64,000 nucleotides of DNA from NCBI GenBank assembly GCA_027487515.1, contig JAIYDL010000020.1, positions 26,371 through 90,370 of the forward strand, read 5' to 3'. The DNA comes from Pseudomonadota bacterium. GTDB lineage: Bacteria; Bdellovibrionota; Bacteriovoracia; Bacteriovoracales; Bacteriovoracaceae. Positions within the stretch are counted from its first letter, which is position 1. Each line of letters begins with the position of its first letter. Under the pieces are notes generated by a model, which was not told where the DNA came from, did no database searches, and worked only from the letters and a program-made list of their open reading frames with translations. Made by a program: the position numbers and the translations under genes. Of this stretch, positions 49,926 through 58,842 are shown piece after piece.

Positions 49926-50777
49926 TTAAATTCCTCGGAGTCGGCGGATCATTTGAATTTGTTCCGGTGTGAACTTACAAGAGAAGTCACCCATCAAGTT
50001 GTCTTGATTGGCCGATGGATTTGTATAGACGTCTTTGAGGTATCCCCACGCATGAATGATTTCGTGTGAAAACTGACGGGAGGACCGAAAGGCGTCATTG
50101 GGGGCTTCCAGGTGAAACTCAAACTCGTCGAGTTTAAGATAAACACTATTCCCAAGTTCCTCTTCGATTGATTGGTACGGCAATTCTAAACGTTTTATTT
50201 CTTGATAGATTCGTCTCATTTCTAAATTCGCGATCTGCGATGGGTCCTGAACAGCGCATTCTTGGTTCAAATCACAGAGCTCAGAATAGCGTCTTGCCAG
50301 CTCGGATATGCGACGGCCAACACCCGAATCGTAATACTTTAAGGCCAGCTCAGACAGGTGATAAGAAACATGTGCCACATTAACTTTTTGGGAAATAATG
50401 ACCTCGAACTCGTCCGCTTGGCGTCCCGCTTTTTTTATGGCGGGCAAGCCTCCTACTCTATGATAATCAAGACCGATGTTAGATGAGATTCCAGACTCCT
50501 CTTCTAGAGAGAGCTTCTCGAATCTCTTTATAGTGAAGCGGATTTGGTAAGGTTCGCGGCTTTCCTTGAGGGCTTCGTTTAAACAAGATGAAGCTTCAGA
50601 TAGGACTTTTAAATCAAAAACTTCGCGTGTGATTATGCTCCCCTCACCAAGCTTAATGACCAGGGGAATTTCAAAGACTCGAGGATCTGCTGACTGGGCA
50701 TTTCCCATGGTGCCCACGACAAAAAGAAGGGTCAGTCCGAGCCATGAGGGTTGTACCATTTTAAAGAGAAGCGACAC
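49926..50777 (-). CDS. Exported metzincin-like zinc protein
   Basis: The 283-residue protein has an N-terminal signal or anchor (about residues 10-30). Near the C-terminus SHEIIHAWGYLKD contains HExxHxxGxxxD, close to the extended metzincin zinc site, where Asp replaces the third His as in snapalysins. DNLMG about 17 residues on could be the Met-turn. The region before it is rich in charged helices and may be a propeptide. The start is GTG 50777, chosen for its AAGGGG site; an in-frame ATG six codons later lacks one. The gene is AT-richer than its neighbours. Confidence 0.78.
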   Translation of the reverse strand: MSLLFKMVQPSWLGLTLLFVVGTMGNAQSADPRVFEIPLVIKLGEGSIITREVFDLKVLSEASSCLNEALKESREPYQIRFTIKRFEKLSLEEESGISSNIGLDYHRVGGLPAIKKAGRQADEFEVIISQKVNVAHVSYHLSELALKYYDSGVGRRISELARRYSELCDLNQECAVQDPSQIANLEMRRIYQEIKRLELPYQSIEEELGNSVYLKLDEFEFHLEAPNDAFRSSRQFSHEIIHAWGYLKDVYTNPSANQDNLMGDFSCKFTPEQIQMIRRLRGI

Positions 50778-50962
50778 TCGATACCCCTTAATTCATTGCA
50801 GTTTTTAAAGGAGATGCGGAGATCCTTCAAGCAAGGACCAGGCCAAGAAGTCTCGCTTAAACCGCTCAAGGAACCATCCAACCGATGAAGAAGTCAACAC
50901 GCGTAAATAAAGTTGGCGGAAGTCGTCGCGAGGCAGTCCTCTTAGGGCTTGGACTGAGGATC

Positions 50963-51655
50963 CTAGAAGCTGAGCTCTTCACGAGTGAAGAGCACCGGAC
51001 ACGCCGGTGACTCACTGGCCTCGGCGATCGGCAACGGAAACGTAGAGAGAAAAAAGATTCCCTCAGGAACATGTGCCAATTCGAGGCACTCAAGGATAAC
51101 CCCCGTGCCTAGAAGAATCTTATGAACCGGCCGCTCAGGAGAGCCAGGGCAGTAGTCACTCGACTTCCACGAGGTCCCGAAGAGAGAGAAGTTTGGCAGA
51201 CCAATGAGGTACATCGCCGCCTCTGGAGAGAGAGTGAGGATCGCTGCGGGGTCGTGGTGGCCGGCGGGGGTTTTGGGCGTCAGTGCAGTCGTAAGAAGGA
51301 GCTTCCCCGGAAAAGGCCTACCTGCCAGAACACGATCGAGGTTTTCTCGAAGCTCCACTGCGCTCACCTCCCAGTGCGGATGATATCGATCGCCAGGAAG
51401 CTTGACCACCACCGCTGGGCCGAAGAAGTGTTCCGGGCGTCGAAAGTAGTGATCCATATCCTTGCCACCACGAACCACATGTTTCTGGCTCTCAATGTGG
51501 GTCAAACTATGGGAGTTTAAGACATGAGTGTCGTAGTTTACGGGAGGGAGTGATCCCGGGAGGATGGTATAAAGATTCTCTCTCCGGTAAGCGAAGCCTT
51601 CGCCCCAAAGTGGTTTAGTACTGGACGAAATTGTCTGAGCAATAATGTACGGCAT
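50963..51655 (-). CDS. Cyclase-family (kynurenine formamidase-like) hydrolase
   Basis: The 230-residue protein resembles the PF04199 cyclase family. Its metal motif is HSLTHIESQKH, which corresponds to HxGTHxDxPxH with Glu for Asp. Other shared parts are VNYDTHVLNSH, VVVKLPG, and SLFGTSWKSSDYCPG. Family members hydrolyse formylkynurenine or related amides. The gene faces secreted unknowns and has no pathway partner nearby. Confidence 0.75.
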   Translation of the reverse strand: MPYIIAQTISSSTKPLWGEGFAYRRENLYTILPGSLPPVNYDTHVLNSHSLTHIESQKHVVRGGKDMDHYFRRPEHFFGPAVVVKLPGDRYHPHWEVSAVELRENLDRVLAGRPFPGKLLLTTALTPKTPAGHHDPAAILTLSPEAAMYLIGLPNFSLFGTSWKSSDYCPGSPERPVHKILLGTGVILECLELAHVPEGIFFLSTFPLPIAEASESPACPVLFTREELSF

Positions 51656-51758
51656 AAGGCTAATCCCCCTTCAAAGTCCCCTCATGGAATAATCCCGTAA
51701 AGATTGACCCTCGGCGTCCGAAGAGACAAGTACTAAAATAATTTACTTAGGACTGAAG

Positions 51759-52355
51759 ATGAGAACACTCACTCTAGCGCTCCTCCTCCTTTCATTGCCT
51801 GTCGTTGCGAACGACGTGAACTGTGATGAAACTCCTGCGGGCCAGACGGGACTAGGACCAGTTATTGCAGTGGCACAGCTGGCCACGTCAGGCCAGTGTC
51901 AGAATGCGAATCGGCTACGACATATTTGTATGAGTATTGACGATCGTGTTGAGGATCCCCAGCCAATGGCAAGAGGCCTCAGATACGAATATCAGCGCAT
52001 GATCTTGGAGGCCGCGAGTGTAAACATTCCAGGAGACTCCCCACAAGTTCAGGCTCAGAAAATTCAGGATATGTGGCAGAGGTGTGAATCAAGACTCACT
52101 TGTAACAGTTCTAACTTCGATGTGAGAAATGGAAGTCTCATTAAGTTCGCGATCAGTTCTCTTTTCGACGACTTCATTGAAAAAATCTCAATTTGGAGAG
52201 TCAATCTGAACAGAGTTGACGAATCAGACGGTAAAACTCCTTTAGACTACCTGAGAGACAAAATCTCTCGATCTCAAGGCCCTGAGAATGCACGTTTCAG
52301 ATCCTATTATGACCGTCTTAGAGCTGCTGGGGCGAAACATCGGTCTGAGTTATGA
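51759..52355 (+). CDS. Secreted protein of unknown function (198 aa)
   Basis: The protein has a signal peptide (MRTLTLALLLLSLPVVA), a Cys-containing N-terminal region (VNCDE, SGQCQN, HICMS) and a helical body with a further pair (RCESRLTCNSS). It is AT-richer than most of the window. The stop overlaps the next gene's start (ATGA at 52352-52355). It shares N-terminal features with the next protein (DxNCDxETP after the signal peptide), so the two may be distant relatives. Confidence 0.8.
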   Translation: MRTLTLALLLLSLPVVANDVNCDETPAGQTGLGPVIAVAQLATSGQCQNANRLRHICMSIDDRVEDPQPMARGLRYEYQRMILEAASVNIPGDSPQVQAQKIQDMWQRCESRLTCNSSNFDVRNGSLIKFAISSLFDDFIEKISIWRVNLNRVDESDGKTPLDYLRDKISRSQGPENARFRSYYDRLRAAGAKHRSEL

Positions 52356-54715
52356 TTCGCTTTCTACCCTTAATTCTGATCTCACTTTCAACTCCAATCC
52401 ACGCTACGGATGAGAACTGCGATCAGGAAACCCCTCTCACTCGAGCAGTGGGTGCAATCGCGTTGCCAAACTGTGTTAGGAGCGAGATTAGAGCAGAGGC
52501 TTGTCGAGATTGTAGTTCAAACTTCCTTCGTAGATATCCTGGTCGTGCACCACAACTATCTCTTCAAGAAACTCAGGAGAAGTTCCTTAGAACTGCTCTC
52601 GAGGAATATAAAAAAACTGTTGCCCATAATCTTCTCGAAGCTACCAAACTTGCAACTCTCCCAAATACTGGATCTTCCCTAGAGCGATCGCGACGGAGTT
52701 GTCAGATCAAAGGACCGCAAGATTTCATTAATGGCTGTAGTTCAGAAGCAGCCACTAGACTCCTGAGTAGTTCTCCACTCCTAGGAGATATCACTAGAGG
52801 GACCGCTAATGAGCTCGCCCGGATACTATCAACAGATCCCAATTTTAGACCAGAACCCACCCTACTAAGGCGTAGTACTCCGGCGTGCTTCATCCCTGAA
52901 CGTCACATACTCTACCTTCAAAGCTCGGCTCTTGAGGAGATGTTTCCACCGGCGCTAATCCGCGCATTCCGAAACGTTCCTCCGAATCGGTATCAAACAA
53001 TGCAAGATTTTTTCAGATCACCTGAATTCACACAGAACTATCAGGGAGATCTGAGTGAACTAAGAAATTCACTAAAAACTCACCCATTATTGAATGCCGT
53101 TTTTACAACTCCAGCTCAGGCAATAGGTTTCTTATCATCGATCAGAGCGCCACAATCTACTGCTCGACTCCGAGAAGCACTCTATAGTAGAAGCGCAGGG
53201 GACCAACTTGACAGGCAGTTAGCTGAGAATTGTGAGAAGTCTTTCGCAGCTATTAAGCGTTCACTTTGTTCGGATAATTTCGAGAGGGGCAAACTTGATC
53301 TGGATCCAGCAAACAACTTTGAACGTTTAGCAAATACGCCTCTTGAAGCATCGGAAGAAGAGCTGGCGGCTTCGGAACAGCTCATTAATGTGAACCTCCA
53401 ATTCCTTAGGCACTGTCCACAGGTTCAAGACGCTACCGCAACGAATCTTACAAGCGAGAATCAGCAGATCGGTCAAGGCTTAGAGCCAAGACTCAGAGAA
53501 CTCTCATACGAAACTTTCAGACTTCAACGTCATGAAAGAGATATCGGATATCGACAGAGCAATCTATGCGGTATGACTGAGCAAACTTGTACTGCCGGTA
53601 CTCTTGACTGCCGCATCTTCCGAAAACTCCAACAACTCCGAAATCCAAACTCCCCTGAGGCCCGCCTCGCGAACTCCACCAACGACTCGGCCCGAGAGCT
53701 CCTCCGCTCCATGGTAGGCGACGCCACAGGTGTTGACCCAAGAGGCCGCGAGGTCCTGATAGCGAATGGTATCCTCACGCGCACCGATGGCTCCTACGTC
53801 GAGCAACCCCAGGTTCAGGAGCGCCACCCCGAGTACCTCGCAAGAGTCGCGAGCGAGGAACCTGATGAATCCGGCTCCTCAGCTACAACTCCTACGACCC
53901 AACAAGCAAGCCGAGAAACTGCGCAGAGGGCACAAGACCGTGCACCGGCCGCATCCGAAGCCTCGTTTCTTCCTCCATCTACAGACGCCAACCCCGGCGC
54001 CAACGCAGCAGCGGCACGAACCAATACCGAGCCTGACCTCTCGGACGTCGTCCGAGACCGCGAAGAGCTTGAAAATGTGCAAGATGAACTCCGCCGACGG
54101 CTGGGCCAACTTCCGACAGGGCAAACACCAAGTCCAATTGAGGCACGAAGAGTCGTAAGAGAGGCCTTCACCGCTCGAAATCAACCCCTGACTCAGGCCC
54201 AGGAAGTGCGGCTCGCCAATCAGATCACAACTCCAAGAACTGAAACGCCCTCCAGCTCCAGCGTCCTGGATGATCTTCCTCGTTCTGGGACAAACCGTGC
54301 CGGCGTCTCCAACACTCCATCCCAGCTCGAGCAGTGGCGAAGCAACAGCATGAATCGAGCACTCATGGAGATGTCGGGGGCCCGAGGCCAATCGGCAGAA
54401 GAAACGGCCAGAACAGCGAACGCTGCGCAGGGCGGAGAACTGACTCGGGTTGCGCTCAACATCGGCGAAGATTCTCGAGTGACACTCGCCGAGATCTTAA
54501 ACAGCAAGATCAGCGGGAATGATGCCGAGACTCAGCTTTTAAAAACTCTTTTGCGAAACAACAACAACTTCGTGCTCCAGGTCCGCTCCATGAACTTCCG
54601 GATCCAGTTCAATCAAGCGCAAGGGTTCAATCTGTTGCTTGAATCTGGTGACCGGGGTGAAGCTGAAAGAATCAGGCCCCAGCTCGAACAATTCCTGAGA
54701 CGGCTAAGGGCCTAA
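52352..54715 (+). CDS. Large secreted protein of unknown function (787 aa)
   Basis: The protein has a signal peptide (MIRFLPLILISLSTPIHA). The first 420 residues are helical with about ten Cys (CRDCSSNF, NGCSSEA, ENCEKSF, NLCGMTEQTC). A low-complexity Ala/Thr/Ser/Pro part (about 480-650) and a charged helical end follow. The DNA shifts from AT-rich (53041-53100: 23 of 60 G+C) to GC-rich (53701-53760: 39 of 60) inside the gene, near codon 415. No known family is recognised. Confidence 0.82.
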   Translation: MIRFLPLILISLSTPIHATDENCDQETPLTRAVGAIALPNCVRSEIRAEACRDCSSNFLRRYPGRAPQLSLQETQEKFLRTALEEYKKTVAHNLLEATKLATLPNTGSSLERSRRSCQIKGPQDFINGCSSEAATRLLSSSPLLGDITRGTANELARILSTDPNFRPEPTLLRRSTPACFIPERHILYLQSSALEEMFPPALIRAFRNVPPNRYQTMQDFFRSPEFTQNYQGDLSELRNSLKTHPLLNAVFTTPAQAIGFLSSIRAPQSTARLREALYSRSAGDQLDRQLAENCEKSFAAIKRSLCSDNFERGKLDLDPANNFERLANTPLEASEEELAASEQLINVNLQFLRHCPQVQDATATNLTSENQQIGQGLEPRLRELSYETFRLQRHERDIGYRQSNLCGMTEQTCTAGTLDCRIFRKLQQLRNPNSPEARLANSTNDSARELLRSMVGDATGVDPRGREVLIANGILTRTDGSYVEQPQVQERHPEYLARVASEEPDESGSSATTPTTQQASRETAQRAQDRAPAASEASFLPPSTDANPGANAAAARTNTEPDLSDVVRDREELENVQDELRRRLGQLPTGQTPSPIEARRVVREAFTARNQPLTQAQEVRLANQITTPRTETPSSSSVLDDLPRSGTNRAGVSNTPSQLEQWRSNSMNRALMEMSGARGQSAEETARTANAAQGGELTRVALNIGEDSRVTLAEILNSKISGNDAETQLLKTLLRNNNNFVLQVRSMNFRIQFNQAQGFNLLLESGDRGEAERIRPQLEQFLRRLRA

Positions 54716-54963
54716 CCGGAACTGCCCTACTTCAGTGGTGGTAGGTTGTTATAAAGTTCAACTATTTCAGAGGTTTGCCCCCTCTCCCTTAAAGCACCTG
54801 CGCCTTTAAAAGGCGCTCTGAAAAATACATCCCCTATCCTCCTGACAAGATTCGAACTGGAAAAGTCAGTGCCTGCCTCTCCAACACCATTAAAAGACGG
54901 CAGTTAGTTCACAATAGGGCCTAAACGTGATTTAGTAGGGCGCTTTTTCAAAAAGGACGCACC
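54716..54963. promoter_or_regulatory. Gap before the sugar transporter with two palindromes
   Basis: GCGCCTTT-A-AAAGGCGC (54800-54816) is a perfect 17-bp dyad. CTAAA-CGTGA-TTTAG (54921-54935) is a second dyad about 30 nt before the start codon. The second is well placed for a repressor of the transporter gene. No clear -35/-10 pair is seen. Confidence 0.45.
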
Positions 54964-56157
54964 ATGTATAAAAAGGCCCTGACCTCCCTCACTGTTTTGT
55001 TTTTCATGATGGGTTTCATCACCTGTTTAAACGACATCCTCGTCCCCTACCTGAAGCAGGTTTTTAATCTGACCTACGGCCAGGCGGCGCTGATCCAGTT
55101 TTGCTTCTTCGGCGCTTACGGCCTCACCTCCATTCCGGCGAGCCGGATCATCGAGCGGGTCGGATACCACAAGGGCATGGTGCTGGGGTTTGTGATCACG
55201 GCCTTGGGATGTTTGATGTTTTTTCCCGCGGTCTCCTTCCATGTCTATGGCCTCTTCTTACTCGCTCTATTTGTCCTCGCCTCTGGTGTGGTCTTACTCC
55301 AGGTTGCAGCCAACCCGTATGTCTCCGTCATTGGCACAAAGGAATCGGCTTCCTCTAGGCTCACCATGGTCCAGGCCTTCAATTCCTTCGGGACCTTCCT
55401 CGCCCCTTTCTTCGGCTCCTATTTCATTCTTCGAAGCCTCGAAAAAACGACCGATGCGGCCGCAGTTCGCTACCCGTATCTCTTGATCGCCGCGGTCCTC
55501 GTGGTCATCGCTATCGCGCTCTACCGAATGGAGCTTCCGCCCATCGAGTCTTCCGAGGAGTCTTCTGACGGCTCGTGGAAGAAGGTCCTGAAGGACCAAA
55601 GTCTCATTCTCGGAATGCTCGGAATCTTCACCTACGTCGGCGCCGAAGTCGCGATCGGAACGTTCCTCGTGAATTACATCATTGAGCTCATGGCGATGCC
55701 AGAGACCGAGGCCGCAACCTACGTGGCGATCTACTGGGGCGGGGCCATGGTGGGTCGCTTCCTCGGAATCTTCACCCTCCGCGAGTACGCCCCGGGGAAG
55801 GTCCTCTCGGTCCACGCGCTTCTGGCGATAGCGCTCATTTTGATTTCCGTGAACTCCAGCGGTTTACTCTCGGTCTACACGATAATTCTTGTGGGTCTTT
55901 GCAACTCGGTCATGTTCCCGACGATCTTCACTCTGGGCATCAAGAACCTAAACGGCGGAGAAGCCCACAAGGGATCCGGACTCCTGGCGACGGCGATCCT
56001 CGGCGGTGCGATCGTTCCCGTTCTCACTGGTCAAGTCCTCGACGGCTACGGCTTTAGACTGGCCTTCATGATTCCAGTCGTCTGCTACGCCTACATCGCA
56101 GTCCTCGGACTTCGAAACGTCGCCGTTAAAGCACTCGCCACCGGAAAGATGCACTAG
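54964..56157 (+). CDS. FucP-type sugar:H+ symporter (MFS)
   Basis: The 397-residue protein has twelve helices and FucP-family motifs: FFMMGFITCLNDILVPYLK, GYHKGMVLGF, QVAANPYVSVIG and the intact central loop. The family imports L-fucose, glucose/galactose or N-acetylglucosamine with protons. AAGGACGC precedes the start. The C-terminal 32 nt overlap the convergent M23 peptidase gene. The substrate cannot be told from the sequence. Confidence 0.88.
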   Translation: MYKKALTSLTVLFFMMGFITCLNDILVPYLKQVFNLTYGQAALIQFCFFGAYGLTSIPASRIIERVGYHKGMVLGFVITALGCLMFFPAVSFHVYGLFLLALFVLASGVVLLQVAANPYVSVIGTKESASSRLTMVQAFNSFGTFLAPFFGSYFILRSLEKTTDAAAVRYPYLLIAAVLVVIAIALYRMELPPIESSEESSDGSWKKVLKDQSLILGMLGIFTYVGAEVAIGTFLVNYIIELMAMPETEAATYVAIYWGGAMVGRFLGIFTLREYAPGKVLSVHALLAIALILISVNSSGLLSVYTIILVGLCNSVMFPTIFTLGIKNLNGGEAHKGSGLLATAILGGAIVPVLTGQVLDGYGFRLAFMIPVVCYAYIAVLGLRNVAVKALATGKMH

Positions 56158-57097
56158 TCCGGTTACCGGCGAAGTCCTCAACGGTCACGTCGACCGTATG
56201 CTGCCCCGGGGGAAGTGAGAGCTTCCCTCGGGGGGTCTCCTTGGTGAACGTGAGATTGAAGTAAAACTTCCGGCACTGGTAGTTCCCACAGGTGCCGTCG
56301 AGGTAGAAGTCATTGATGTAAAGGGTATCACTCGTCCCACCAGGGAGATTGATGAACTCCCACAGGAGGCGCTCCTCGCCCTGGTTGATTCGGTAGCTGA
56401 TCTTATACGGCGGCAGGATAAACTTATCGTGGAGCGTGAGATCACTCGCTTCCACGTAGAGCCCATGGGCCCCGCGCACTTCGCTAGATTCTAGAGGCCG
56501 GTGATTTTGATGAAGGCCAATCCGTGAAATCACCGGAGGCTTCGTATCGGCTAAAGGCTCCAAGAGCAGAAACGGATTAACGTAGAGACCGTCTTTGGCA
56601 ACGACCTGGAGGTGGAGGTGGTGGTAGCGCTCACCGAAGGTCGTCACTCCCCACCGGACGACGTTACCGATCAAAGCACCTGGAGGAATCCGCTTCCCAG
56701 TTTTTAGGGCGTCTTTGATGTCTTCCGGAATGGTCCCGCGGTCCACATGGTGGTACTTCCAAACGAAGCCCTCGTCGTCTCGGATCGCAACTTCCCAGTA
56801 GAGGGGATTGCCGATGACATAGTTTTCGATGTTCACCACAACTCCGCCGGCCGCGGCGAAGATCGGTTGATCCATGGTAGAGCGGATATCCAGGCCATCG
56901 TGCCAGTACGGGGATCCTCCGTAGTCCTGGTACGACTGCATACTGTGGCCAATGGATAGCAAGGGAAAGGGCCAGGGATGTTGCCTTGGAGAGGCAAAAG
57001 AAGCCGTCGCAAAAGCATCGGCACGGGTCCGGAGTTCCCGCTCGTGGGCCCCGACTGAAGTGACCGCACACAGGAGGAGGAGAAGCATAACTTTCAT
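56126..57097 (-). CDS. Exported M23-type (LytM) peptidase
   Basis: The 323-residue protein has a signal peptide (MKVMLLLLLCAVTSVGA) and an M23 core. The zinc ligands are in WHDGLDI (His-x3-Asp) and YHHLHLQV (His-x-His), with GGVVVNIENYV between. M23 enzymes cut peptide bridges in peptidoglycan. The C-terminal 120 residues form a beta-rich domain (DGTCGNYQCRKFYFNLTF) with two Cys. ATG 57097 is chosen for its GAGG site. Confidence 0.85.
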   Translation of the reverse strand: MKVMLLLLLCAVTSVGAHERELRTRADAFATASFASPRQHPWPFPLLSIGHSMQSYQDYGGSPYWHDGLDIRSTMDQPIFAAAGGVVVNIENYVIGNPLYWEVAIRDDEGFVWKYHHVDRGTIPEDIKDALKTGKRIPPGALIGNVVRWGVTTFGERYHHLHLQVVAKDGLYVNPFLLLEPLADTKPPVISRIGLHQNHRPLESSEVRGAHGLYVEASDLTLHDKFILPPYKISYRINQGEERLLWEFINLPGGTSDTLYINDFYLDGTCGNYQCRKFYFNLTFTKETPRGKLSLPPGQHTVDVTVEDFAGNRTSASFRWRVL

Positions 57098-57104
57098 AGG
57101 GACC

Positions 57105-57794
57105 TCAAACGATGAAGGCGTTGAACACATCTGGAGGGAGGACGCCGGAGAGCTTCAGTCCCACTTTTAATTCTTTGGCACGCTTCGATTCGCGGCGAGG
57201 CTCGACGTCGCTGTTGATGTACACGACTTCTCCGAGGATGGGGTACTGAAGCCGATGCTCCCCTAACTTCGTCAACCAGAGGATGCGGTTGTTCTTTAAG
57301 AAAGGACGGTTGTGCTCGGAAATCAGAAGGCCCAGCCCGTAGCGCGAGACGTCTATCGCTCGGACTTCGAGTTCGTTGCCTGAGTCCCGAGCGCCGGTGA
57401 GGGAGGGCTTAAGTGCTACTGTGTAATCCCGGTTGGTCGGAAACTGCATCCGTGGGAAAGAGCGAAGTTCGAGAGTTTTGAGCTCCCGCGGGAGCGAGAA
57501 TGAAAGAGTCTGTGAGTCATCTCGGAAGGCATTCACTTTGAACACCGTCGTCCGGTATTCAAGCTTCACGTACAGAGGGATCTCCCGGGCCACGTTGTAG
57601 CGCCGGGGATTGAACGTGACCACGACCTCGCGGTTGACGAAGTCGATCTCGAAATGCTGAATCGGTGTCACTGTTCGGCCAAGGCCGTGAGTTTGCCAGA
57701 AGACATTCCCCTCTAGCACCGAAGAGCGCTGAAGAATACGGACTATTTCCCGATTGTCGTAGGTCGACCTATAGTTTTCTAAAATGTTCATCAT
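57105..57794 (-). CDS. PilZ-domain protein (YcgR-like)
   Basis: The 229-residue protein has a YcgR-like N-terminal domain and a C-terminal PilZ domain. The cyclic-di-GMP-binding elements are RSFPRMQF (RxxxR) and IDVSRYGLGL (DxSxxG). It should slow motility or adjust envelope traits on c-di-GMP binding. It starts with two Met codons after AGGAAG. It overlaps nothing but ends eight bases from the M23 start region, so the two may be cotranscribed. Confidence 0.9.
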   Translation of the reverse strand: MMNILENYRSTYDNREIVRILQRSSVLEGNVFWQTHGLGRTVTPIQHFEIDFVNREVVVTFNPRRYNVAREIPLYVKLEYRTTVFKVNAFRDDSQTLSFSLPRELKTLELRSFPRMQFPTNRDYTVALKPSLTGARDSGNELEVRAIDVSRYGLGLLISEHNRPFLKNNRILWLTKLGEHRLQYPILGEVVYINSDVEPRRESKRAKELKVGLKLSGVLPPDVFNAFIV

Positions 57795-57918
57795 ATAAGC
57801 TTCCTAAAATTGTCTGAATTTGACAAATCCCAGTTTAGTCTCCGACCTCGCCGATCAAGAACGCTTCGCCCATACCTATTGAACCTTCAGTATGCCATAA
57901 TAGTTTCTGGGGTTTACC

Positions 57919-58689
57919 ATGAAGCTAGCACTCGCCTGTATTTTCTGTTTCCTCACCTACGGCTGTGGGATGCAAGAACTCGCTGTGGATAACGCCGATA
58001 GACTCCTTTCGTATCAGATCACTCGACGCCTCCCCTTGACCTCGAAACAAACGGACCTCTTGAAGAAAGACATCAAGCGGTTTTTGATCCAGGAGAAATC
58101 TGTCGCCCAGGAGCTGTTGCCAGTGATCGATCAGATCGACCTCACCGGCCCCGACAAGCTCGCGGCATCTTACCAAAAGCTCCAAGAGTTCTATGCGCGC
58201 ATCGCGAGCGACTTTTCAGAGCTCATCGCGACTCACATGGCGCCGCTGGATCGAAAGCAGCGCGAGGAAATGTTTGAGACGCTCGAAGACGAGAACCGAA
58301 AACTCCTCAAGAAAGGAAAAGAGGAAAGACTCGAAGACATCGAAGAAAGCTTCATCCGACTCCTCGGGCCCTTGTCTGGGCCCCAGAAGAAAATCGTTCG
58401 AAGCTACGAAGACTACTATCATGCGCGGGCACAGCAGCGGGTCGAGCGAAGGGCGAAGCTTCAGCAGGAGATCAAGGAAATCTTTAAAGTGGATCGATCC
58501 GACAAACGAAAGACGCAGTTGTCGCAGGCGTTCGGCTCCTTTCAGAAAGTGGCCCTCGAGGGAAACAAGACTCTTGAGATCATACAAAAGATTGCGCCGA
58601 CTCTGAGTAAAAAGCAAAGAGAGCACTTCCGAACTCAAGTCTCAACCGTAAAAGAAATCTTGAAATACTATCTCACGGTTGACTACTAG
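57919..58689 (+). CDS. Helical lipoprotein (DUF6279-like)
   Basis: The 256-residue protein has a lipobox (LTYGCG) and long charged helices (LLSYQITRRLPLTSKQTDLLKKDI, ARAQQRVERRAKLQQEIKE). The start of the mature part resembles DUF6279 lipoproteins of Proteobacteria, as judged by eye. The function is unknown. It is divergent from the PilZ gene. Confidence 0.72.
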   Translation: MKLALACIFCFLTYGCGMQELAVDNADRLLSYQITRRLPLTSKQTDLLKKDIKRFLIQEKSVAQELLPVIDQIDLTGPDKLAASYQKLQEFYARIASDFSELIATHMAPLDRKQREEMFETLEDENRKLLKKGKEERLEDIEESFIRLLGPLSGPQKKIVRSYEDYYHARAQQRVERRAKLQQEIKEIFKVDRSDKRKTQLSQAFGSFQKVALEGNKTLEIIQKIAPTLSKKQREHFRTQVSTVKEILKYYLTVDY

Positions 58690-58840
58690 TCGGCCGCGAC
58701 GAAGCAAGAAACCGCAGGCCCTTGAGAATCCGGTGAAACTTCCCCGCCCGTTCCAGATTGCCCCACGTCTCGAGGGCCAGCTCCAGAGCTTGACCCTGGC
58801 ACTTGACTTGCACGATCCCCCGGGAATCAGGAGGGGCCAC
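58673..58840 (-). CDS. Possible small antisense-oriented gene (55 aa)
   Basis: The gap between two plus-strand genes is GC-rich, unlike other gaps here, and is open on the minus strand. A GTG at 58840 would give 55 residues including the amphipathic stretch GQALELALETWGNL. The ribosome site is poor. It overlaps the lipoprotein stop by 17 nt. It may be a real small gene or a gene remnant. Confidence 0.3.
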   Translation of the reverse strand: MAPPDSRGIVQVKCQGQALELALETWGNLERAGKFHRILKGLRFLASSRPTSSQP

Positions 58841-58842
58841 AG

